Shown: piece after piece, positions 17,074-25,508 of the stretch
Position numbering within the stretch: the first letter of the stretch is position 1
Layout of the letters: each line of letters starts with the position of its first letter
Source of the DNA: Weissella soli
Lineage (GTDB): Bacteria; Bacillota; Bacilli; Lactobacillales; Lactobacillaceae
Assembly (NCBI RefSeq): GCF_001761545.1
Contig: NZ_CP017326.1
Span: 124,001 to 188,000, forward strand
Length of the DNA stretch: 64,000 nt
Reading direction: 5' to 3'
Made by a program: the position numbers and the translations under genes
Notes under the pieces: model-generated
The model's database searches: none
What the model was told of the DNA's origin: nothing
What the model saw: the letters and a program-made list of their open reading frames with translations, nothing else

Positions 17074-17125
17074 GTAACGGAAATGGGGGTAGCGGGAAAT
17101 GTTCATGCATTCTCCGTTACCCTTT
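17074..17125 (+). terminator. Hairpin between EIIB and EIIA genes, partial terminator
   Basis: GTAACGGA (17074-17081) pairs with TCCGTTAC (17112-17119) around a 30-base loop, followed by CCTTTT. It may reduce but not stop transcription into EIIA and the second GH1 gene, as no clear promoter follows it. Confidence 0.45.
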
Positions 17126-17164
17126 TCCATTTAAACTCAAAATAAATAATAGTAGGTGATAATC

Positions 17165-19074
<1,910 letters not shown>

Positions 19075-19104
19075 TCGGGGCCACTTAAACTAGATCGACA
19101 CAAT

Positions 19105-19143
19105 AAAAAACGGTAATTCAGAGGGGTGAATTACCGTTTTTTC
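19105..19143. terminator. Bidirectional terminator between the PTS island and ribB
   Basis: A 15-bp perfect stem (19105-19119 with 19128-19142) has an A run on one side and a T run on the other, serving both converging genes. Confidence 0.85.
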
Positions 19144-19163
19144 TATGTCGTTAAATTTAAATA

Positions 19164-19805
19164 TTAGGCGTGCACCAAATCATGGGCGTCCATGTATGCA
19201 GTAATTTGATCGATTGTAATAAATGGGGCGTTGATTTCTTCTGATAATTCGAAAAGATCATCACGACGTGCCATCGTACCGTCGGCCTTCAAAACTTCAA
19301 TAATGACGGCAGCTTCGGCTGAACCAGCCAACTTTGCCAAATCAACAGCAGCCTCGGTGTGGCCGATACGATCACGCAAGCCATGTTCTTTGGCAATCAA
19401 AGGTTGGATGTGACCAGGACGGTTGAAATCACTTTCAACAGCTGAAGCCTTAGCAATTTGACTAATTGTGGCAGCGCGATCAAAAGCTGAAACACCGGTA
19501 GTAACACCAGTTGCAGCTAGTGTACCATCAACTGTAAATGTAAATGGTGTTTGGTGAGGATCGGTTGAAAACTCCACCATGTCGTGGAATCCTAGACGTT
19601 CAGCAACGGCTGGGCTCACTGGCACACACATCAATCCAGCAGCGGTCTTCAACATGCTGTAAACCAATTCTGGCTTAATGTTTTCTGCCAAGGCCACCAA
19701 GTCACCCTCGTTTTCACGAGATTCGTCATCGGCAAGCAAGATTGCGCCACCATTCTTCAAAATTTCCAATGCATCTTCAACAGTATCAAATTGGGTCTTA
19801 GCCAT
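19164..19805 (-). CDS. ribB: 3,4-dihydroxy-2-butanone 4-phosphate synthase
   Basis: This 213-residue enzyme makes the four-carbon unit of riboflavin from ribulose 5-phosphate. The acidic metal-binding loop LADDESRENEGD, the FNRPGHIQPL segment and the GHTEA histidine are present. It is a stand-alone RibB with no GTP cyclohydrolase II domain, and no other rib gene is in the window, so the pathway may be incomplete or scattered. The start (ATG at 19805) follows AGGAGAAGGAA on the minus strand. It has a strong promoter and three upstream repeats; no FMN riboswitch is visible. Confidence 0.93.
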   Translation of the reverse strand: MAKTQFDTVEDALEILKNGGAILLADDESRENEGDLVALAENIKPELVYSMLKTAAGLMCVPVSPAVAERLGFHDMVEFSTDPHQTPFTFTVDGTLAATGVTTGVSAFDRAATISQIAKASAVESDFNRPGHIQPLIAKEHGLRDRIGHTEAAVDLAKLAGSAEAAVIIEVLKADGTMARRDDLFELSEEINAPFITIDQITAYMDAHDLVHA

Positions 19806-19859
19806 CGTGATATTCCTTCTCCTTTTGTAAACCATGTAGTAACGTAGCGATTGATATTA

Positions 19860-19887
19860 ATTATACGAACTTAAAGTAACAAGTCAA
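19860..19887 (-). promoter_or_regulatory. Promoter of ribB
   Basis: On the minus strand TTGACT (19887-19882) and a perfect TATAAT (19865-19860) are separated by 16 bases. One of the ATACGAAC repeats overlaps the -10 and spacer. Confidence 0.75.
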
Positions 19888-19953
19888 CCCTATTGTTAAT
19901 ATAAATACGAACTAAAGTAAATTTTATGTACTTAACTCTTGTTTAATACGAAC
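19863..19953. repeat. Three repeats at about 42-bp spacing upstream of ribB, candidate operator
   Basis: ATACGAACTTAAAGTAA (19863-19879), ATACGAACTAAAGTAA (19905-19920) and ATACGAAC (19946-19953) lie in the same orientation. The spacings are 42 and 41 bases, about four helical turns, so all copies would face one side of the DNA. The first overlaps the ribB promoter. Confidence 0.6.
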
Positions 19954-20099
19954 AATTGTATTTTGGCAAGGCTGTGCTTATGTATTTAAATCATAGCATT
20001 ATTAGCGGCTGATACAATCGTTAAAACTGAGAAGATTTATAATGCGGTATTTATAACAGCAAATAGTATAATAATATTTATATTTGGAGGAACTAGTGG

Positions 20100-21596
20100 A
20101 TGATTTTTGGAACGGGGATTGATGCGCAAGAGATTTCAGCGGTGCAAAAGTTAGTTGAACGACGGCCACGGTTTGTGGATGTGATTTTAACCGCGAACGA
20201 GCGAGCAGTTTTTGATGAACGCAAAGGAAAACATCAGTGGGAATATTTAGCTGGTCGTTTTTCTCTCAAAGAAGCTTACAGTAAAGCCATTGGAACCGGA
20301 ATTGGTTCGGCGGTTCATTGGCATGACTTAGAGACAGATTATACAGCACAAGGTGCGCCAGTATTGGTAAAGCACCCCTATGATAAGCAGTATCAGGCAC
20401 ATATTTCGATTTCACATACAGGTGATTCGGTACATACATCAGTCATTTTAGAAGATATGGCTTCACTAACCCAGCCGGTGAGTAGTCACCGACCTGCTTG
20501 GTTAGAGATTTCGGCGAGTGCCTTGGCGCACAATGTGGCTTACATCAAGGAATTAGCACATGCGGAGCGCTTTATGGCGGTTGTCAAAGCGAACGCCTAT
20601 GGCCATGGGTTACCAGAAATTGTGACGGTGGCATTGGCCGCGCAAGTTGACGGGTTTGCCGTGGCGACCCTAGACGAAGGGGTGTGGTTGCGTCATTTTG
20701 GCGTAACCTTACCAATTTATATTTTAGGTGTGACACCGGCTAACCAAGCTAACATCTTAGCAGATCAGCAGTTAACCGCGATTGTGCCGTCTTTGAACTG
20801 GCTCAATGAGGCTTTAGCGGCACTAACCGTTGCCCAGAAATTACCCGTTTCAATTGGCGTTGATACGGGGATGGGGCGTATCGGGATTCGCGATGAAGCT
20901 GAATTGTTGGCAACTGTGCAAACGCTTCAGGCGGCGGTTGATAAGGTTGACTTTCAGGCAATCGGGATGCACTTTGCGACGGCCGATGGTGCTGGCAGCG
21001 ACCAGGCCTATTTTGAAAAGCAAATGGCACGTTGGCATGCATTAGTAGATCCCCTGGATTTACCAGCAACCGTGATTAAACATCAAGCCAATTCAGCGTC
21101 AGCTCTGTGGCATGATCAAGTGATTGCACATGATATGGTGCGTGTTGGTGCCGGTATGTATGGCTTCGATGCTTCTTCAGGCGTCTTAGAAGCGCGGGCG
21201 ACCCAACCGGTCCTTTCGCTCAAAGCTGAATTGGTCCATGTGAAGCAAGTCGCCGCGGGTGAGTCAATTTCGTATGGCGCAACTTACACAACCACTGAAC
21301 CAACCTGGATTGGTACGGTGCCTGTTGGGTATGCCGATGGGTACGCACGGCTGCTACAAGGAGCGGATGTCCTCTTGCCAGATGGTCAACGAGCTCCCAT
21401 CATTGGTCGGGTGACGATGGATCAATTATTGATTGCATTACCGACTGAATATCCGGTTGGGACCGTGATCACGTTAATCGGCCAAGTTGGTCAGGAAGAA
21501 ATTACCTTGGTTGACCTGGCAGATCGATTGGCCACAATTCCCTATGAAGTCGCCACGGGCTTGTCACCACGGTTACCACGTCGTATAGTAAATTAA
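20100..21596 (+). CDS. Holo-ACP synthase fused to alanine racemase
   Basis: One 498-residue frame encodes two complete enzymes. Residues 1-119 are AcpS, which loads 4'-phosphopantetheine onto acyl carrier protein: FGTGIDAQEI, FSLKEAYSKAIGTG and the terminal HISISHTGD are present. Residues 120-498 are alanine racemase, which makes D-Ala for the cell wall: PLP lysine K163 in VVKANAYGHG, GVDTGMGRIG, and the catalytic Tyr region ISYGATY. No stop lies between them, and the linker (about MASLTQPVSSHRPAW) is short. An internal ATG at 20457 has only a weak AGAAG upstream. GGAGG precedes the ATG at 20100. In related bacteria acpS and alr are adjacent separate genes. Confidence 0.93.
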   Translation: MIFGTGIDAQEISAVQKLVERRPRFVDVILTANERAVFDERKGKHQWEYLAGRFSLKEAYSKAIGTGIGSAVHWHDLETDYTAQGAPVLVKHPYDKQYQAHISISHTGDSVHTSVILEDMASLTQPVSSHRPAWLEISASALAHNVAYIKELAHAERFMAVVKANAYGHGLPEIVTVALAAQVDGFAVATLDEGVWLRHFGVTLPIYILGVTPANQANILADQQLTAIVPSLNWLNEALAALTVAQKLPVSIGVDTGMGRIGIRDEAELLATVQTLQAAVDKVDFQAIGMHFATADGAGSDQAYFEKQMARWHALVDPLDLPATVIKHQANSASALWHDQVIAHDMVRVGAGMYGFDASSGVLEARATQPVLSLKAELVHVKQVAAGESISYGATYTTTEPTWIGTVPVGYADGYARLLQGADVLLPDGQRAPIIGRVTMDQLLIALPTEYPVGTVITLIGQVGQEEITLVDLADRLATIPYEVATGLSPRLPRRIVN

Positions 21597-21618
21597 ACAC
21601 ATAGAACAAGAAGGGATG

Positions 21619-21632
21619 TCACTTTTAAGTGA
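21619..21632 (+). promoter_or_regulatory. Inverted repeat covering the mazF ribosome binding site
   Basis: TCACTT-TT-AAGTGA is a perfect inverted repeat, and AAGTGA is the only Shine-Dalgarno-like sequence before mazF. Folding in RNA (five pairs with a TTTA loop) would hide it; as DNA it could be an operator. Confidence 0.4.
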
Positions 21633-21641
21633 ACACATATC

Positions 21642-22004
21642 ATGGACAATAAGACGAAAATTAGTCGTGGGGATATCTTTTTCGCAGACCTTTCACCAGT
21701 GATTGGCTCTGAACAAGGAGGGCAGCGGCCAGTGGTAATCGTGCAAAACGACGTGGGGAATACACATTCACCAACGACGATTGTGATGCCAATTACAGCT
21801 AAACTAACGAAGCCAAAGTTACCGACCCATATTGGCCTGCCAGCCGAATATGAGGAGACGGGCATTCAACGGGATTCGGTGATTTTGGCTGAACAAATCC
21901 GGACCGTTGATAAAAAACGCATCCAAGATAAGATCGGACGCGTACCGGATACGTTGATCCCCAAAATCGATCAAGCATTGGTCATTTCATTGGGTCTGGT
22001 ATAA
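21642..22004 (+). CDS. mazF: MazF/PemK-type endoribonuclease toxin, no antitoxin visible
   Basis: This 120-residue protein belongs to the MazF/NdoA family of sequence-specific mRNA interferases. RGDIFFADLSPVIGSEQGGQRPVV and the later SVILAEQIRTVDKKR are family signatures. In Bacillus the antitoxin gene ndoAI lies between alr and ndoA; here only 45 bases separate the alanine racemase stop from this ATG, and no antitoxin follows. The ATG is the first after an in-frame TGA at 21630. The ribosome binding site is weak and lies in an inverted repeat. It probably shares the acpS-alr transcript. Confidence 0.9.
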   Translation: MDNKTKISRGDIFFADLSPVIGSEQGGQRPVVIVQNDVGNTHSPTTIVMPITAKLTKPKLPTHIGLPAEYEETGIQRDSVILAEQIRTVDKKRIQDKIGRVPDTLIPKIDQALVISLGLV

Positions 22005-22036
22005 ACTAGCACTCGATTAAGATAAAATTCATATGG

Positions 22037-22080
22037 CATCAAAAAGGATCTATCACATCAGTGACAGATCCTTTTTGATG
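22037..22080. terminator. Bidirectional terminator between mazF and niaP
   Basis: A 15-bp stem (22037-22051 with 22066-22080) with an inner CAC/GTG pair ends directly at the niaP stop codon. Confidence 0.8.
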
Positions 22081-23268
22081 TTAATCAATATCGGTACCAA
22101 TGGTTTCGTGGCCCAAAGTCAAAATGGCAATGATCGCAATAATGACAGCGAGCCCAAAAATACCAAAAATGAGTTCAAATGAGTAACCGTGTGCTAAGAA
22201 AATACCGAGGAGCAATGGCCCCAAGATACCACCAAGACGACCGAATGCTTCGGCGGCACCATTAGCCGTGGCCCGTACTTGGGTAGGATATAATTCGGGG
22301 GTGTAGGCATATAGCGCACCCCAAGCACCTAAGTTAAAGAATGACAGCAGCATCCCCGCAATCAGAATTAACGTGATGTTTGATGCAAATCCAAAGGCAA
22401 CGGAGCTCAACGCCGTCCCAAATAAGAAAGTTGTCAAGACCGCTTTACGGCCCCATTTTTCGATTAACCAGGCGGCTGTGAAATAGCCGGGCAGCTGGGC
22501 CAAAGTCATGATCACCACGTAGCCAAAACTATTGACCATGCTAAAGCCCTTTTCGACGAGGACTGATGGCAGCCAGAGGAAGATGCCATAGTATGAAAAC
22601 ATGACCATGAACCAAACAATCCAAAGCATCGTGGTTTGACGACGGTAGAGCCGACTAAAAATCAGCCGATAGCGTTCGCCAATGCTGGGCTTTTTTACGA
22701 TGTTGGCTTCAGCGATCGTGTTGGCCGGTACATGGCGACGAATCACCAAACCATAGAAGGCTGCCATGGCCGTAATTAACAATGTAATCCGCCAACCAAA
22801 ATTGGGAATGACAAAGTAAGAAAGTAAACTGGCTACTAACCAGCCGACCGCCCAGAAACTTTCAAGGAGCACGATAGTTCGCGCCCGGGTGTTGGCGGGG
22901 ACGTTTTCCGCGACCAACGTTGAAGCAACTGGTAACTCACCACCCAAACCAAGGCCAATAAAGAAACGTAATACTAAGAAAATAGCATACCCTGTTGCGA
23001 AGGCGGATAAACCAGAGGCAATTGAAAAAATCAGTAATGTAAAGATTAGAATGGGTTTACGCCCCTTTTGGTCCGCTAAAGCACCAAAAGTTAGGGCACC
23101 GAGGGCCAAACCGATTGAATTGACTGAGCCAATCCAACCCACTTGTACTTGAGACAAGCCCCATTCTTGTTTAACAGCAACGAGCAGAAAAGATAAGAGA
23201 CCGACATCCATGGCATCAAATAGCCAGGCGAGTCCGGTCACAGTTAGTAATTTATTAGTACGACTCAT
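22081..23268 (-). CDS. niaP: MFS transporter, niacin uptake (NiaP-like)
   Basis: This 395-residue protein has about 12 hydrophobic segments and MFS motifs: FGALADQKGRKP between helices 2 and 3 and WLIEKWGRKA in the second half. The N-terminal GLAWLFDAMDVGLLSF resembles NiaP and other aromatic-acid/H+ symporters. Its place directly after niaR, with NiaR-type operators in between, supports niacin as substrate, and pncB-nadE in the same window would use it. Two ATG codons stand in tandem (23271 and 23268); the second is better spaced from GAGGAGG. The gene ends at a terminator shared with mazF. Confidence 0.85.
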   Translation of the reverse strand: MSRTNKLLTVTGLAWLFDAMDVGLLSFLLVAVKQEWGLSQVQVGWIGSVNSIGLALGALTFGALADQKGRKPILIFTLLIFSIASGLSAFATGYAIFLVLRFFIGLGLGGELPVASTLVAENVPANTRARTIVLLESFWAVGWLVASLLSYFVIPNFGWRITLLITAMAAFYGLVIRRHVPANTIAEANIVKKPSIGERYRLIFSRLYRRQTTMLWIVWFMVMFSYYGIFLWLPSVLVEKGFSMVNSFGYVVIMTLAQLPGYFTAAWLIEKWGRKAVLTTFLFGTALSSVAFGFASNITLILIAGMLLSFFNLGAWGALYAYTPELYPTQVRATANGAAEAFGRLGGILGPLLLGIFLAHGYSFELIFGIFGLAVIIAIIAILTLGHETIGTDID

Positions 23269-23294
23269 CATACCCCTCCTCAATATTACGCTGG

Positions 23295-23308
23295 GGTGTC
23301 TTGACACC
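23295..23308. promoter_or_regulatory. NiaR-type operator, downstream copy
   Basis: GGTGTCTTGACACC is a perfect palindrome of 14 bases lying between the niaP transcription start and its ATG. A related copy lies at 23341. Confidence 0.65.
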
Positions 23309-23323
23309 TTAGCGTATGCGAAG

Positions 23324-23355
23324 AGTATAGCGATTTAGGGGGTGTCTTGTCAACC
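23324..23355 (-). promoter_or_regulatory. Promoter of niaP with overlapping NiaR-type operator
   Basis: On the minus strand TTGACA (23353-23348) and TATACT (23329-23324) are 18 bases apart. The half-conserved copy GGTGTCTTGTCAACC (23341-23355) covers the -35 box and the niaR stop codon, so a bound repressor would block niaP. Confidence 0.7.
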
Positions 23356-23867
23356 TAATTTTCGAACAAGAAGCCAATTTCACGTAATTTTACCCGGGCA
23401 TTCTGGAGCTCAGCGGCATGATTGTAGGTCACGCGATGCATATGAATGCCATTCGTTAACGCTGACAACGGTTGGCTATTTGTACGTGATAATTGGTAAA
23501 CAAATTGTTTGACATCCCCAATGGATGCAATGGATAATTCGCCCCGTAAGAGACCATAGAGTGGATGTTCAACTTGGACATCAGTCACAGTTAAGCCAGT
23601 TTCAACCATGATTGTTAATTCTGGTTCGATCTCTTCAAAGGTGTGCTGCATCACTAAAATTGTTTCATGGGTGAACGCTTTAGCATACTGGTAACCTTGT
23701 GGAGTGGCAATAATTTGGTCACCCGTGGCCCGAATTAAAGCAATATCGCCGACAATGGTCTGGCGTGAAACACCAAATTGTTGGGCAAATGTATTTGCGC
23801 TAATGGTGGGGGTTTCTGGATTGGATAGCGCTGCCCGAATGGCAGCTTGGCGTTCAAGACTAGTCAT
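23355..23867 (-). CDS. niaR: NiaR family transcriptional repressor (HTH plus 3H domain)
   Basis: This 170-residue protein is the niacin-responsive repressor of NAD genes in Firmicutes. The N-terminal helix-turn-helix is visible as SANTFAQQFGVSRQTIVGDI. The C-terminal 3H domain shows three conserved histidines, in AFTHETI, VEHPLYG and NGIHMHRV, which bind a metal and the niacin co-repressor in relatives. Tandem ATG codons occur at 23870 and 23867; the second is better spaced from GGAGG. It is upstream of niaP on the same strand, with operators between them. Confidence 0.9.
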   Translation of the reverse strand: MTSLERQAAIRAALSNPETPTISANTFAQQFGVSRQTIVGDIALIRATGDQIIATPQGYQYAKAFTHETILVMQHTFEEIEPELTIMVETGLTVTDVQVEHPLYGLLRGELSIASIGDVKQFVYQLSRTNSQPLSALTNGIHMHRVTYNHAAELQNARVKLREIGFLFEN

Positions 23868-24022
23868 CATTTGTCCTCCTTTATTTTAGTAGGTTGCACT
23901 TGTTTAAAATTGTTATATACATAATAATACCTTTTTTCAGGGTAACTTTATACTCATCTCAGATTGACTGTATCAGGTATAATAAGATAACGACAGTGAT
24001 GTCATTCCATAAGGAGGAGACT

Positions 24023-25399
24023 ATGACAGAACATTTTGAGGTTGGTGTCATTGGGGCTGGTCCCGCGGGTCTATCCGTGGCGCATCCAATGCAAGCAGCC
24101 GGTAAAAGTACGGTGATTATCGAAGAATACCTTTGGGGAGGCACCTGCCCAAATTACGGTTGCGATCCTAAAAAAGTGCTGCTAGCAGCGGTTGAAGCTA
24201 AAGAACGCGCCGAGTGGATGAAGGGGTTCGGTCTGCGGGGACATGAAGAAATTGATTGGCATGCCTTAATGGCCCACAAAAATGCCTACACTGACCCGGT
24301 TCCAGCGCGGAAAGTGATGAATTTGGATGAAACTGGCGTTGCGCACCGTTATGGGCATGCGTTCTTTGTCGACGCCCATACGATTGATGTCAATGGTCAA
24401 CGGATCACTGCTGATACATGGGTCATCGCTACCGGTGCCCGGCCAGCTCGTTTAACAGACGTGCCCGGGGAAGCCTACTTATTTGATAATGAAGGTTTCT
24501 TGAATCTGGCTGATATGCCGGATGAAATCGCCCTGATTGGTAGTGGTTTTATTGCTGTCGAATTTGCGAATATTGCGGCCGCCGCTGGTGCTAAGGTGCA
24601 TTTGATTGCCCATAAGCACCACCTGCTCCATGAATTTGACCAAGACTTGACCCAAGATATCATCCGGCAACTCGAGGCCAAAGGGGTGCGTATCGAATGG
24701 GATTTTGAAACGGTCGAGGTGACTAAGCAGTCCAATACCGAGTATACCGTTATTGCTGCGGACGGCCGGACCGTCACAGTTAATCGTGCCTTCGTGGCGA
24801 TCGGTCGGGTAGGCAATACTGATCGGTTGAATCTCGCCGCTGCGGGTGTCGAACTGGGACACAATGGCATCAAGGTCGGTAAGGATTTGCGGACGAATGT
24901 CCCGCATATCTTTGCGGTCGGCGACGTCGCAGATTCACCAGTGGCCAAATTAACGTCAACGGGGGCCTTTGAAGCCCGTTATGTGGCGGGTTTGTTGAAC
25001 GGCACTGAACCAGCGGAGCTCAGCTACCCAGCTGTACCAGTTATGGTATATGGTTCACCAAAATTAGGCACGGTGGGGATGAGTGCCGAAGAAGCTGCTC
25101 GCCAGGGTTATGCAGTGGAAGAATTTGATATGACCAACTGGTTAGAGTACTGGCGTTTGAAGGAACCTGTTGCCAAAGCCAAGGTTATTTTTGATCACGA
25201 AGGGTATATCGTGGGTGCGACTGTCCTATCAGGTAGTGCTGATGAATTGATTAATTATTTCACAGTGGCCATTAATACCAAACAAGATAAGCAAGCTATT
25301 AAGCATAACTTGTATGCTTACCCATCACTTGGTTCAGATATGAGTTTCTACTATTCAGGATCAAATGATGCGACCGCCTTTGGGGGCCATGCCTTCTAA
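24023..25399 (+). CDS. Glutathione-reductase-like FAD/NAD(P) disulfide oxidoreductase, paralogue 2
   Basis: This 458-residue protein is a close paralogue of the one at 8517. It has FAD-binding VIGAGPAGLS, the redox pair C42-x4-C47 in the identical block GGTCPNYGCDPKK, NAD(P)-binding IGSGFIAVEFA and FAVGDVADS. Residues after the second strand are His/Lys (LIAHKHHLL), which favours NADPH. The C-terminus reads YAYPSLGSDMSFYY and, as in paralogue 1, lacks the catalytic His-Glu pair. A short tail (SGSNDATAFGGHAF) is added. AAGGAGGAG sets the ATG at 24023, although the frame is open 43 codons further up. The substrate is not known. Confidence 0.85.
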   Translation: MTEHFEVGVIGAGPAGLSVAHPMQAAGKSTVIIEEYLWGGTCPNYGCDPKKVLLAAVEAKERAEWMKGFGLRGHEEIDWHALMAHKNAYTDPVPARKVMNLDETGVAHRYGHAFFVDAHTIDVNGQRITADTWVIATGARPARLTDVPGEAYLFDNEGFLNLADMPDEIALIGSGFIAVEFANIAAAAGAKVHLIAHKHHLLHEFDQDLTQDIIRQLEAKGVRIEWDFETVEVTKQSNTEYTVIAADGRTVTVNRAFVAIGRVGNTDRLNLAAAGVELGHNGIKVGKDLRTNVPHIFAVGDVADSPVAKLTSTGAFEARYVAGLLNGTEPAELSYPAVPVMVYGSPKLGTVGMSAEEAARQGYAVEEFDMTNWLEYWRLKEPVAKAKVIFDHEGYIVGATVLSGSADELINYFTVAINTKQDKQAIKHNLYAYPSLGSDMSFYYSGSNDATAFGGHAF

Positions 25400-25435
25400 C
25401 GCAGCGTGCAGATTAATAAATTAAGGCAACATCGG

Positions 25436-25466
25436 ACTGACTCAACTAAGGTTGGGTCAGTTTTTT
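25436..25466 (+). terminator. Terminator after flavoprotein paralogue 2
   Basis: ACTGACTCAAC pairs with GTTGGGTCAGT (11 bp, one G-T) across TAAG, followed by TTTTT. Confidence 0.85.
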
Positions 25467-25508
25467 GCCGTATAATAGAATCAAAAGACAAGAGAACGGA
25501 GCACGACC

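Noticed and set aside
19806-20099. FMN riboswitch upstream of ribB
   Set aside because: The region is AT-rich and lacks the conserved RFN helices.
20457-21596. Separate alanine racemase gene starting at an internal ATG
   Set aside because: The frame is continuous with acpS, and only a weak AGAAG precedes the ATG; a fusion is the simpler reading, though internal initiation is not excluded.
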